Part shown: positions 8,457 to 17,940 of the stretch, piece by piece
Layout of the letters: every line of letters starts with the position of its first letter
How positions within the stretch are numbered: the stretch's first letter is position 1
Origin: Thraustochytrium sp. TN22
Lineage: Eukaryota > Sar > Bigyra > Thraustochytrida > Thraustochytriidae
DNA length: 33,409 nucleotides
Assembly: GCA_013306675.1 (NCBI GenBank)
Contig: JABLUY010000324.1
Location: 1-33,409, forward strand
Reading direction: 5' to 3'
Translations under genes and position numbers: made by a program
Notes under the pieces: generated by a model
Told to the model about the DNA's origin: nothing
The model's input: the letters and a program-made list of their open reading frames with translations, nothing else
Databases searched by the model: none

Positions 8457-11400
8457 TTACACATCACTGCCAAACTTGGACAAGAGGGAGCTCACGTTGG
8501 CGTGGTCCGAGCCCAGACTAGAGCTCAAGAGATCGCCGAGGCCGAGGCGCTGCTGGAGAAGGGAGCTCGCCGTGGCGGAGGAGGACCCAGTCGAGGACCC
8601 CAAAAGCTGGTGCTGGTGCTGGTGCCGGTGCTGCAAGTTGTGGTTTTGCGCTGCCTGAACGTGCTGTGCGAGGGACGCGCCATCGAGCCCATGCGGATGC
8701 TGTTGATGCTGGTGCTGGTGCTGGACATACTGATACTGGCTCTGCAACAGGGCAAGTGACTCCTGCTCCTGTGCGAGCTCCTGTGCGAGCTGGGTCTGCA
8801 GCTGCTGGCGCAGCTGCTCCTGCAGGAGCGCGTCCGGCAGCGAGTTCTGCGAGTTTTGGAACTGGTACGGAAAAGCCTGCTGGTGGTGGGGTTGCAGGTG
8901 CTGCTGAGGTTGATGCTGAGGCGGCAAATGGTGAGCAAACTGCTGCAGGGGTTGGTCTTGGTGCTTGTGTAGCTGCCGCGGCTGCTGATGTGCCTGCTGG
9001 CCGCGCTGGTCCCGGCTTTGCTGCGTTTGCTCGCCGGGTTCCGTGAGCGTGCTGACAACGTTGGCAAGAAGGCCGGCCTCGGGGGTTTCCGGGGTGCGCA
9101 GGCGCGCGAAGACGACGCGGCTCGCGTCGGGATCGCGCAGGACCTCGACGAGCCCGTCGCGCGTGCCCGGGGGTGCGCTCGACAGGTCCACAGACGTGCC
9201 CGGGTGGGAACGCACAGGAATCTCGATCTTGCGCGCCACACGTTGCGGCGACGCCAGGTGACACAGAAATCGCAAGAGAAGCTCGTAGAGGATGACGCCC
9301 ACATCTGTCGCGCAGAGGTCGCGCGGCAGGGTGGCGCCGGCGAAGAGAACGCGCCAGAGCGTGCGCGTGGGCGCCGAGGCGACCTGCAGGGCATCGACCA
9401 CCTTGCGCCACTCGAGCGTGGCCTTGCACAGGTTCGTCAGGTGGCGCTCCTCCGGCACCACCACAACGAGATTGCGCGAGCTGTCCAGCGTGGCCTGCAG
9501 GCCGGAGATCACCAGAGGCCGCAGTTCGACAAGAGCGCCCGAGGCGGTGGTCACCCGTGACTTGGCGGCGGTCAGCGCCTTGAGCTCGCTCATGTGGGCA
9601 AAGGCCGCCAGAAAGCCAGAGGAGCCCGAGTCCACCAGGTAGGGCACGTCGTTCTTGTGGCAGCAATCCTGGCAGAAGAAGTTCTGCTTGCTGGCCGCCA
9701 GGCGCTCGACGGCGTCATCCTCGAGGCCGATGCAAACGCCGTGGAACCACTCATGGCAGCACTCGCAGTAGAGCATCTTGAGGTTGAAGTCGCTGGTGCC
9801 AAAGTCCGGCTTGCGGCAGGTGCAGAACAGGTTCACCATGGGGCGCTTCCCGGCGCGTACGCGGCAGCTCGGGCAGTGAAAGTTCTTGATGTCGCGCGCC
9901 TCCTGCAGCGAGATGCCCACGCAGAGCGGATGGAACCAGTCCTCGCACGTCTCGCAGTAGACCATGGGGTCGTCATTGCCGTGGTCCTTTTGGCACACGC
10001 AGTACTTGCCCGGCGCAGGCGGCGGCACGTCGAGCAGTTTGCCCTCATAGATGCAGGTCGGGCAGTGGAAGCGACCGATCTGCTTGGTGCGCTCCTCCGT
10101 CGTGGCCAGGCAGTGCGGGTGATACCACTCGTTGCACGAGTCGCAGGCAAACATGAAGGTGCCGGGGATGCTCGGCTTGCGACACACGCAGTAGAGCTTG
10201 GTCTTGCTCACCGCGCGGCGCTGCGTGGCGTCGCCGTTCCCGCTGGCCTGGTCCAAGAGCGCCTGGTCGTCCACGCAGAGGCTGGCGTTCTTGAGGGCCG
10301 CGCGCAGAACGTCGCGGTCCTCCACGGCGGCGCCGTCCAGCACGGGAGCGCCAGGCGGCGCCGGCACGAGCAGGCCGTCGGCCAACTTCGTGCGCCACGC
10401 GCGCGCCGCGGCCATGTGGCAGCGCAGCTCGCGCATCTCCTGGAAGTTGTCCTCCGAGACGCCCAGGTCGGCGCCGCTCTGGATGAACTTGGCCAGGCCC
10501 GCCTCGCGCCAGCGATCGCTTGTGGCTTGCGTGTCGAGCTGCTCGACAAGACGGCGCGCGTCGCTGAGCCAGCCCTCAACGCGGTCCACGGCGGCGCCAA
10601 GCTCCGCCTCCAGCTCGCGCGACGGCCGAAAGTGCAGCTTGCCCATGGCCTGCGCCACGCGCCGCAGCTCCACGGCGCTCTGCGCCTGCCGGCAGTGCAC
10701 GTAGCGCGCCTCCCACTCCAGCACCGCCTGCACGCGCTCGCGGAAGGCCTTGTACGCCGGGTGCGCGGCAAGCGCCGAAGGCAGCTGCGGCGCAGCGTCC
10801 AGGTGCTTCTTCGCCTCGCGCGCCAGCGCTACGGGCTGGCGCTCCATGAGCCCCTTGGCCATTTGCAGCCAGCGGCAGGCGTCCGCGAGCGCAACCGCAC
10901 CGTCCGCCTCGGGGCCCAGGCGCAAGCGAATCTGCTGGTACAGCTCATCCTTGGCCTCCCCGAGATTCGCTGCGGCGTCCTCGTCCAGCGGGTCGCGCAG
11001 CAGGCGATCACACAGACCGCCAATGCGCTGCCGCCACGCGCGCGCGGCGTCCACGCGCTTGGCGAGTGCCGCCAGCTCCGGCATGCTCGAGAGCGCGCCG
11101 GCCAGCTTGCGGATCAGCGCCAGCACCTCCTCAAGGGTTGGCCAGCCTGACGGCCCCGCGCGCGAGGATGCCGAAGCGGACGCCACCTTGGCGATGCTCT
11201 TGCGAATCGCCTCCAGCGCGCGCCCGCAGTCGCGGAGCGCATCGCACTCCAGGCACGACGCCGAGATGCCAAATTCCGCGGTGGCCGCCTCCAGGAGGCC
11301 CTGCGCCGCCTCGGCGCCCGACTCGCCCTGCGCCTGCAGCATGCGAAGCACGTGGGTGACGCCGGGCGCCACCTGGTGTCCGGATGGCCCGCGCTGCGGT

Positions 11401-14400
11401 CCGCTCTTGCCGTTGGCCTGGCTCACGAGCAAAAGCTCCGCCTCGGGAAGCTCCTCGAGCGCGGCGAGAGGGCGCCCGGCCTCGGCGGCCGCCGGAAAGT
11501 AGGTCTCCCACACGCGCTGGCGCCACCGATTGAGGCCAGTCAGCGCCTTGGCGAGCTTGCCAAGCATCTCCTCGAGGCGCGCCGTCGAGACGAGATGGAC
11601 GACCTGCTGACGCGACGGGTCCCCGATGCGGAGGCCGTGCGTCAGGCAGTGCACGACGACCTTGGGCACGCCCGAGACCGATGCGCTCTCGTCGTCCTCG
11701 CGCGGGAGCACGGCGGACAGGCTGCAGAATCGCCGGCACACGCGGCACTGCGGCTGCGCGTCGCCGGACGCGCCTCCCATGCGCTGCATCATGCGCGCGT
11801 GCTCCCCGCCGCCGCCCGAGCTGCCAGAAGCGCCGCCCGAGCCGCCGCCCGAGCCACGCTCGCGTCCGTCAATGATGCGTGTGGAGGCGCGGCCCTTTTG
11901 GGCGCCGCCTTGCGGGGCCCCGTCGGAGAGCTGCGCCAGCTGCGCCAGCTGCGCCAGCTGCGCACCCGCGGCGGCGTCGGCCATCGCGGCGGGCGCCTTG
12001 CCCATGCGCGACATGGCCGCGGCGCCGCCCATGCGCGACATAGACGAGCCCGCTCCGGCCTGTGCACTAGCGTCGCGCGCTGCGGCGCGCAGCATCTCCC
12101 TGGACGAGTCCTCCGCGATGACGCGCATGCCGGCGTCCGCGCAGCGCCGGCGCAGTGCCAGCTCGGAGCGCACGAGCGCAAGCAGTGACGGGAAGAGCTT
12201 GCGCGCGAGCGCAAAGGCCTCGTCGTTGTTGGCCTGGTCTCCCACCTCCATGGCGCCGTCCGCCGCGCGGTCCACGAGTGAGAGCAGCAGCGTGCTGTGC
12301 GAGACGACCGGGTTCTTGCGCAGGAGCATGTAGCGCTCGACGCAGGCGTCGCCATAGGGCAGCCAGCGCGGAGTCGCGAAGTTGACCGCCTCGGCACAGT
12401 TGATGCCGTGGTTGAAGCCGCCGTGGTAGGCCTGCGGGAAGGTGAGCACAAAGTCACCAGGGCGCTGGACGACGTGATAGATGGGCGCGCCCTCGCGCGC
12501 CAGCTCGCCCGGATTGAACTGTGTGACAATGCCCGTGAGCACGTCGGGCCGCGCCGAGAAGAGCTCCGGCGTCAGCTTGCGCGCGGCGGCCTCGAAGGCG
12601 GCCGCCCCTGAGGAGGGCGCGCCGTACCAGGTCTTGGGCGCGCCCCAGTGGTGGTAGTTGATGGACGCAAAGTAGTGGTCCTCGGTGTGCCAGCAAAAGG
12701 AACTGAAGAACATACCCATGTAGAGCCACGGCACGATGACGCCCGTAATGTCCTCGCCCACGTACTGCAGCAGCGAGCCGCGCAGCTTGGGGAAGTTGTT
12801 CAGATTCCACGGGTCCTGGCGGTACTTGGCGATGAGAACGGGCGCAACAGGCGGGTCCATCTGCGGCGCCGGCCGATTCGGTGTCGGGAAGCCCGAGCCG
12901 AAGTGGCCCGTGTCCAGATCGCTGCCGTAGGACACCTTGAGGTCGCCCAGATTCATGTCGGTGCGCGCCACCTCGGAGATGAGCCGCCAGTACTCCTTCT
13001 CCAGCGCCGCATCCCCGCGCGGCGTTCCGGCGTGCGCCAGCGCCTCAGCCACGTGTGAGTCCGGCGCGTCCTTGACCTTGGCGAAGTACTTGTCGCGGAA
13101 GGCGTTGCCGAAATCCTCGTACTCGGGGATGCTAAAAGTCTGGCCCTCCCCGAAGCCGAAGGCAGCGATGCGCTTCGGCACATGCGCTCGCTTGCTCGCC
13201 TTGAGGCCGCCGCGGCGCGAGGCGTGGTGGTGCTCGTGTGGATGTTGCGCTGGGTCCTGGGCGGCGGCAGCGGAGCCTTCATCGGAGTGCTTGACGGCCA
13301 GCGGTTCGTCGGTTGCAGTGACGTCGTCGTCGTCGTCCTCGTTCTCATCACCCTCCTCGTCCTCCTCGTCCATGCACACGGAGCAGAACCAGTCCCCCGA
13401 CGGGGTCTCCCGCGGCGCCGGCGTGAGGCAGGTGGCGTGGTAGCCGTAGCCGCAATCGTCGCAGAGCAGCATGGAGGCCGGATTGTCGGCCCGCGTGCAG
13501 ATTTGGCAGATGCCCTCGAGCGCCGCCTCGCGTGCCAGCATGCGGCTCGAACCGGAAGAGAGCAGCATGAGCACGGTCTCCTGGTCCACGGTGTCCTCGT
13601 GCGAGATGGTGCGCGCATCATCCTCGTAGGAGTAGCGCACCTTGAAGGCCGAGGCATGAGAGAACTTGTCACGAATCAGCTCGAGCGCCACGGACTCAAC
13701 CCGGTCGCGGGAGAGGCCGTCCACCGAGACCATCTCGTGCGGCTCCAGCACGGGCTCCATGATCTGGCCCACGAGGCAATCCTTGATGTCCGGGAAGTAC
13801 TTGTAGAAGCTGGCGCCGAGCACGATCTCCGGGTCGGGTCGCGGTCCGAGGCGCGCGCACAGGCGCTTGCGCGTGACGCGGATCGAGTCGGCCGCCTCCG
13901 CACTGCGACGCACGAGCGTCTCGACCTTGGGCGGCCGGCCGCGACGCTTCTTGCGCACCGGCTCGCCGTCCGTGCCGAGTAGAACGCCGCTGGCGGCGCT
14001 CGGGTCCGGCACGTGGTGCACCTCGGTCTCCTCATAGGCGAGCGTGGGCGCAGCGGCCGAGGCGGCCTCGGCCGTGGCCTGCTGCACGGCGAAATCGGCG
14101 GCGCCATCGCCAATTTGACCCGCGCGCGAGCCCTCAATGCCGCGCGCCAGCCCCCGCAGCGCGCCGGCCAAGAGCGCCTCCAGGTCGGCCTCGTCCGGCA
14201 CGGGCGCCTCGGGCGAGGGCGCGCCATCCGGCTCCTCCTTCATGCGCTCGTCGCCATCCTGGTCCTCGGCCTCGGCCTCGGCCTCGGCCTCCGGCTCATA
14301 GTCGTGCAGCGTGAGGTAGGGCAGCAGGTAGCGCTCGTAGGTCGCCGCGAGGGTGTCGGCGAGCGCCGCCGGGCGTGCGGCCGAGGCGAACATGTCCACG

Positions 14401-14843
14401 GCCACGCCGCTCCAAAAGGCGGCGCGGTCCTCTTCGCGCGCCAGCGCGATGAGCTGGCGCGTGCCGCCGGCGCGCTCCACAGCGGCGTACAGCTTGTAGA
14501 GGCGCAGTGCCTCCTCAGAGCCGGGCCGCGACACGCTGGGCACATACGGCATGGGCCGGTCGCCCATGGGCACGCCCCTGCGAAAGTGAAACTTGCGCAC
14601 CTCCATGAGGAACTCGCGCTCCACGCGCGCCACGCCGTCCACCTTGGTCAAGTTTTGCACGCGCGTGTGGAAGCGAAATTTCGACGTGTCCACCGCGAAG
14701 AAGGGCTTCCACCCCTGCGGCGGCACGATCTTGCAGATGCCGGCCTGCTCCGCCTCGTCGCGGATCGACGCGATGTACCTCATCGGGTCCTTGAACTCCT
14801 CCGCGCTCGGCCGGAAGACCGGCGCCTCCCGCACGAGCTCCAT
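8457..14843 (-). CDS. KDM5/JARID1-type histone H3K4 demethylase, 2128 aa
   Basis: Fe(II)/2-oxoglutarate demethylase expected to remove methyl groups from H3K4 in the nucleus. Domains in order: JmjN 7-48; ARID-like helices about 72-178; AT-hook KKRRGRPPK near 298-306; PHD1 445-492; JmjC about 675-840 with iron ligands His719 and Glu721 (WHTEDHY) and His807 (AYHGGF), and 2OG-binding Lys737 (KTWYG); a diverged C5HC2 finger about 1033-1090; helical PLU-1-like region about 1100-1530; PHD2, PHD3 and PHD4 about 1549-1728; a Gln/His-rich tail about 1930-2100. Animal KDM5 has about 1500-1700 residues, so this one is long. It has four PHD fingers where animals have two or three. The frame runs on to 14972, but that codon is GTG; the first ATG (14843, A at -3, G at +4) sits just before JmjN. 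All catalytic residues are kept. Confidence 0.95.
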   Translation of the reverse strand: MELVREAPVFRPSAEEFKDPMRYIASIRDEAEQAGICKIVPPQGWKPFFAVDTSKFRFHTRVQNLTKVDGVARVEREFLMEVRKFHFRRGVPMGDRPMPYVPSVSRPGSEEALRLYKLYAAVERAGGTRQLIALAREEDRAAFWSGVAVDMFASAARPAALADTLAATYERYLLPYLTLHDYEPEAEAEAEAEDQDGDERMKEEPDGAPSPEAPVPDEADLEALLAGALRGLARGIEGSRAGQIGDGAADFAVQQATAEAASAAAPTLAYEETEVHHVPDPSAASGVLLGTDGEPVRKKRRGRPPKVETLVRRSAEAADSIRVTRKRLCARLGPRPDPEIVLGASFYKYFPDIKDCLVGQIMEPVLEPHEMVSVDGLSRDRVESVALELIRDKFSHASAFKVRYSYEDDARTISHEDTVDQETVLMLLSSGSSRMLAREAALEGICQICTRADNPASMLLCDDCGYGYHATCLTPAPRETPSGDWFCSVCMDEEDEEGDENEDDDDDVTATDEPLAVKHSDEGSAAAAQDPAQHPHEHHHASRRGGLKASKRAHVPKRIAAFGFGEGQTFSIPEYEDFGNAFRDKYFAKVKDAPDSHVAEALAHAGTPRGDAALEKEYWRLISEVARTDMNLGDLKVSYGSDLDTGHFGSGFPTPNRPAPQMDPPVAPVLIAKYRQDPWNLNNFPKLRGSLLQYVGEDITGVIVPWLYMGMFFSSFCWHTEDHYFASINYHHWGAPKTWYGAPSSGAAAFEAAARKLTPELFSARPDVLTGIVTQFNPGELAREGAPIYHVVQRPGDFVLTFPQAYHGGFNHGINCAEAVNFATPRWLPYGDACVERYMLLRKNPVVSHSTLLLSLVDRAADGAMEVGDQANNDEAFALARKLFPSLLALVRSELALRRRCADAGMRVIAEDSSREMLRAAARDASAQAGAGSSMSRMGGAAAMSRMGKAPAAMADAAAGAQLAQLAQLAQLSDGAPQGGAQKGRASTRIIDGRERGSGGGSGGASGSSGGGGEHARMMQRMGGASGDAQPQCRVCRRFCSLSAVLPREDDESASVSGVPKVVVHCLTHGLRIGDPSRQQVVHLVSTARLEEMLGKLAKALTGLNRWRQRVWETYFPAAAEAGRPLAALEELPEAELLLVSQANGKSGPQRGPSGHQVAPGVTHVLRMLQAQGESGAEAAQGLLEAATAEFGISASCLECDALRDCGRALEAIRKSIAKVASASASSRAGPSGWPTLEEVLALIRKLAGALSSMPELAALAKRVDAARAWRQRIGGLCDRLLRDPLDEDAAANLGEAKDELYQQIRLRLGPEADGAVALADACRWLQMAKGLMERQPVALAREAKKHLDAAPQLPSALAAHPAYKAFRERVQAVLEWEARYVHCRQAQSAVELRRVAQAMGKLHFRPSRELEAELGAAVDRVEGWLSDARRLVEQLDTQATSDRWREAGLAKFIQSGADLGVSEDNFQEMRELRCHMAAARAWRTKLADGLLVPAPPGAPVLDGAAVEDRDVLRAALKNASLCVDDQALLDQASGNGDATQRRAVSKTKLYCVCRKPSIPGTFMFACDSCNEWYHPHCLATTEERTKQIGRFHCPTCIYEGKLLDVPPPAPGKYCVCQKDHGNDDPMVYCETCEDWFHPLCVGISLQEARDIKNFHCPSCRVRAGKRPMVNLFCTCRKPDFGTSDFNLKMLYCECCHEWFHGVCIGLEDDAVERLAASKQNFFCQDCCHKNDVPYLVDSGSSGFLAAFAHMSELKALTAAKSRVTTASGALVELRPLVISGLQATLDSSRNLVVVVPEERHLTNLCKATLEWRKVVDALQVASAPTRTLWRVLFAGATLPRDLCATDVGVILYELLLRFLCHLASPQRVARKIEIPVRSHPGTSVDLSSAPPGTRDGLVEVLRDPDASRVVFARLRTPETPEAGLLANVVSTLTEPGEQTQQSRDQRGQQAHQQPRQLHKHQDQPLQQFAHHLPPQHQPQQHLQPHHQQAFPYQFQNSQNSLPDALLQEQLRQQLQTQLAQELAQEQESLALLQSQYQYVQHQHQHQQHPHGLDGASLAQHVQAAQNHNLQHRHQHQHQLLGSSTGSSSATASSLLQQRLGLGDLLSSSLGSDHANVSSLLSKFGSDV
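14257..14292. repeat. GGCCTC repeat encoding Glu-Ala dipeptides
   Basis: About five GGCCTC units inside the demethylase gene encode an EAEAEAEA stretch between the ARID-like region and the AT-hook, a low-complexity linker. Confidence 0.85.
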
Positions 14844-16429
14844 GCTCGCGCCGGCGCTGGCGGCGAGTGGCGCCACGCGGAACGAGCCGCGCCGCCGCGG
14901 AGACCGAGAGACAGGCAGGCAGCACAGGCAACGAAGGCAGGGAAAGGCGGCCGCCGCCCCGGCGCCGCCCACGCCCGCGCCGCGCGCGGCCGCGGAGGGC
15001 TATTTCAATTTCGCGGGCGGGTCGGGCCGCGCCGCGCGCGCGCTGGCGCTCCGCGCCGCCGCGCGCCGGCGAGCGCGCCGCCGCGGGCCCGCGCGCGCGG
15101 GCGCCGCGCGCACGGGACGCGCCGGCCGCGCCGCGCCGGCCGCAATGCGGGCCCTGCGCCGCGCGCCGCGCCGCGCGCCGCCGCCAATTCGCGCGCAGCC
15201 CGCGCCGCGCCCTCCCGCGCCGCTCTGCCGAACCCCGCGCGCCGCCGCCGTGCCGCACGCCGGTTCCGAGGCGATTTGATTGAGCATCTGCGACTCGCCG
15301 CGCCGCGCGCCGCGCCGTGGCCGCCCGCGCCGGACCCGGGGTCCCTCCCCGCACCCTGCCCCGGGCCCGCGCCGGGTCCGGTGCGGCCGCCGCGGACGGT
15401 CGCGCGCGACGACGCGGAGGCCGCCGACTCGGACTCGGAGGCCGGGGAGGCCGCCGCCGCGTACGAGCGGCGCCGGCTCGCGTACACGCGCGCGCGCGCG
15501 GACAAAGATAGGGCGTCGGCGAGCGCGGGGAGGGGAGGCTGCCGGCGCATAGGATGATGAGCCGGTGGCTCTGCGGGTGCACGGTGGTTGGTGGCTGCGA
15601 TTGTTTTTTCTTTTCAGGACCAAGACCGTGAAGTGCTGGTGCTGCTGACTGTGAGACACGCTCTTCGTCCAGTAGCCAGCGGTGGCCTTCGTGGCGGTGG
15701 AGATCGGGGTGGGGACGTTGGAGAAACTTGAATGCCTCGAATGCCTCGAATGACGTGACTCTCAGGTATTCGTTCCCACAGGATAGGAACGCAGGTCGGA
15801 CCCGGAGAAGGTCGAAGCCACTCCTAGGCTCACATCCACTGATGTCAGCCTTCTCTTTCTTGCTTTCTTTTTCTTTGCGACTTCTTCGCCTTTGATGTCG
15901 ATGCCGCCTTTACGCGAGCGAACCTTGTGCGCGGGCTTATTCAAGTTTATGTTCGCCCGGAACTTCGCCGACACGCCATTGACGCCAACAGCCTGAGCCA
16001 GGCCACGAGGATGGATGAGCGGTTGCGGCAACGGGCGGCAGCCACTCATGGCCGCGCGAGCCTGGTCCCGACGCGTCAATGAAGCGCGATCCTGCCTGCA
16101 CTGCACGCATGAATCTCGGAGTCCATTCTGTCGCAGGCGCAGGGGCACAGTCTGGGCACATCATGTCATCATGTACTAAGATGCCAACAAGGGGCGCGCA
16201 CCGAGTGCCCGCTCGATCGCGGGCGTCCTCGCTCAGCAAAAGTTGAAAGCCTCAACGCAAGCACGCGACGCAACAGGGCTCGCGGGCCGGCCGGCGACGA
16301 CCTTGGGCAGGAGGGCGCCAGGACGAAGGCGGCAGATCGGCAAGGCGCGGCGGCAGGCGGCGCTCGTGTCGCATCGTCCGCCCGCGAGGTCCCGGGGCGT
16401 GGTGACGCGGCGCGGCGCAGCACGGCAGG
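14844..16429. promoter_or_regulatory. Long divergent gap with an extreme CpG-rich core
   Basis: This is the longest gap (1586 bp). Positions 15001-15400 are almost entirely G and C with dense CGCG, like a CpG island over the demethylase 5' end. Overlapping frames here (both strands, to about 15660) are Arg/Ala/Pro-rich and most are composition artefacts. On the + strand a polypyrimidine tract plus CAG at 15600-15617 looks like a splice acceptor without an evident partner exon. A 10-bp direct repeat (AATGCCTCGA) occurs at about 15731-15750. A weak reading frame lies at 15762-16049 on the - strand. Confidence 0.45.
15762..16049 (-). CDS. Doubtful small basic protein, 95 aa
   Basis: An ATG-initiated frame inside the long divergent gap. 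The C-terminal half has a Lys/Arg-rich segment (AKKKKARKRRLTS) and less Arg/Pro bias than neighbouring noise frames. I recognise no family and see no promoter evidence. It would break the strand alternation, so I rate it low. Confidence 0.15.
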   Translation of the reverse strand: MSGCRPLPQPLIHPRGLAQAVGVNGVSAKFRANINLNKPAHKVRSRKGGIDIKGEEVAKKKKARKRRLTSVDVSLGVASTFSGSDLRSYPVGTNT

Positions 16430-17713
16430 ATGCTGGCGGGGGCCCTGAACGCGGTGCGGCACTGGCAGTCCGGCAAGAAGACAACCGCCACGGACTCGGA
16501 GGAGGACGCGAAGGCCACGCAGGGACCGCGCAGGCGGCGACGGTCGTCGAGAATGCTAAATCTGGCGGTGCGGCCCGTGGGCGGCGCGGACGTGGTCGCC
16601 TTGCGGCGGCGCGGCGAGGACGCGGCGCGCGAGGTGCTGAGCGACTGGGCCGGCCTGGTGAGCGTGGCGGTGAACGTGGCGGTCTTCGTGACGGCGCTGC
16701 TGTGGCTGCGGCATTCGCTGGACCCAAAGATGCTGCAGACGCTCATGGGCGTGATGCTGCTGAGCGTGGCGTTCAGGACCGACACGCCGCAGGCCGCCAA
16801 GCGCAAGGCGCTTCAGGAGATGCGCTGCGCGCTGGCGCAGATGGTGCGCGTGGAGGCCGACCTGTACCGCGCGGCACGTGACGCGCGCAACGAGGCGGCG
16901 CGCGAGGTCAACGCGCTGCAGCAGAGCATCGATGACCAGCGCGGCTGGCTGCACGGCTGGATGAGCTTCCTCTGGCACGAGCGCATCGTGCGCGACACCT
17001 CGCGCCTGGAGGCCTTCGCGCTGCAGACCGGCGAGCTCGTGGGCGACGCACTGTCCGGCCCGCTTGCGGACCGCCTCGTGCATACGCGCGGCTTTGGCCC
17101 TGTCGTCTTTGTGTGCCTTGCGCGCCAGCGCCCGGCCTCGTCCGAGGCGGGCCCGCCGCCCGGCATGCTTGCGTCCATGTTCTCCTCGCGCAAGCCCGAG
17201 ATTGAGCTTCGCACCTTTGGCGTCTATGTCTTTGGCGTGCTGCTCACGCGCTTCAGCGCAGCCAGTGCCGTGGCTGCGCTCTTCCCGGAGGCCATCGAGT
17301 CGGACCGCCTGCTGCGCATGCGCGAGGAGGGCGACCGTCTCCGGGAGCTCGCGCTCGTCAAGCAGCAGGAGCTGCGCCGCGCCAAGACGCCGCGGCTCGC
17401 GGACGCGACCCCGCCCGCTGTCGAGCTTGGCGCGGAGAAGGCGAAGAAGAAGCAGAAGCAGAAGAGCCTTGCGCGCCAGGCCTCGCGGCTGCAGCGAACC
17501 GCAGAGGCCACCTGCATCCAGCGGCAACTTGACCAGGCAAAGGAGCAGGGCTCTTCGCCCCTTCTTCAAGCAGAGCTTGCCGAGGCGCACGGCAGGGTCG
17601 CAGGTCTTGCCGTGAGGACCAAAAAGCCGCAAAAGGCAGAAGATGCGCACCTTCCGGCTCCCCCGATGGTGCCCGAATCGGCGCGAGCGGCTGTGGTCAT
17701 CGCAGCGGCCTGA
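16430..17713 (+). CDS. Orphan membrane-associated coiled-coil protein, 427 aa
   Basis: No family recognised. A basic, Ser-rich N-terminus (RRRRRSS about 34-40) is followed by a hydrophobic helix at about 74-93 (VSVAVNVAVFVTALLWL) and a second at about 102-115 (LQTLMGVMLLSVAF), which together look like a membrane hairpin. Residues 120-200 are strongly helical and charged. A further hydrophobic stretch lies at about 264-285 (FGVYVFGVLLTRFSAASAV). Residues 290-390 are Lys/Glu/Gln-rich coiled coil, and the end is Pro/Ala-rich. A second possible start is Met42 at 16553, after the basic run. The CACTGGCA motif lies at 16460, just after the first ATG, which would suit a 5' UTR if translation starts at 16553. 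Convergent with the receptor gene. Confidence 0.72.
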   Translation: MLAGALNAVRHWQSGKKTTATDSEEDAKATQGPRRRRRSSRMLNLAVRPVGGADVVALRRRGEDAAREVLSDWAGLVSVAVNVAVFVTALLWLRHSLDPKMLQTLMGVMLLSVAFRTDTPQAAKRKALQEMRCALAQMVRVEADLYRAARDARNEAAREVNALQQSIDDQRGWLHGWMSFLWHERIVRDTSRLEAFALQTGELVGDALSGPLADRLVHTRGFGPVVFVCLARQRPASSEAGPPPGMLASMFSSRKPEIELRTFGVYVFGVLLTRFSAASAVAALFPEAIESDRLLRMREEGDRLRELALVKQQELRRAKTPRLADATPPAVELGAEKAKKKQKQKSLARQASRLQRTAEATCIQRQLDQAKEQGSSPLLQAELAEAHGRVAGLAVRTKKPQKAEDAHLPAPPMVPESARAAVVIAAA

Positions 17714-17879
17714 CAGTGAGCGACCGAACTGCAAAGCTAGCAGGGTCTGGGATGGCGACAGTGCAGTGGTTATAGGCGGCTCTCTCATGAACACAGACAG
17801 AAGTAGATAGTTAGCAAGAAAAAAATGCATCGACATCCGCCCCTCTGGGGACGGCCACACGGGCGGCGGCAACCAGTAG

Positions 17880-17930
17880 GTACACTGGGACTGAGTTGGA
17901 GCAAACAGTACACTGGGACTGAGTGAGAGC
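17880..17930. repeat. Direct repeat of TACACTGGGACTGAGT
   Basis: Two perfect 16-bp copies, 28 bp apart start to start, lie just beyond the 3' end of the receptor gene in the 227-bp convergent gap. This could be a small tandem duplication in the 3' UTR. Confidence 0.9.
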
Positions 17931-17940
17931 GCGGGCAAAC

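Noticed and set aside
9594-11150. Long + strand frame of 518 codons opposite the demethylase
   Set aside because: It lies wholly antisense to a gene with clear domains; its Arg/Leu/His/Ala-rich sequence is what a GC-rich reverse frame gives.
14844-14972. 43-codon N-terminal extension of the demethylase
   Set aside because: Begins at GTG, has no ATG and is low-complexity; JmjN normally lies close to the N-terminus, as it does from 14843.
14013-15557. Long + strand frame of 514 codons spanning the demethylase 5' end
   Set aside because: Most is antisense to the JmjN/ARID region and the rest is Arg/Ala/Pro noise from the CpG block; no suitable ATG for the protein-like end.
15618-15650. Short exon ending in a CWCC prenylation-like tail after the acceptor-like tract
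   Set aside because: No upstream exon in a matching phase with a plausible donor and no small-GTPase sequence nearby.
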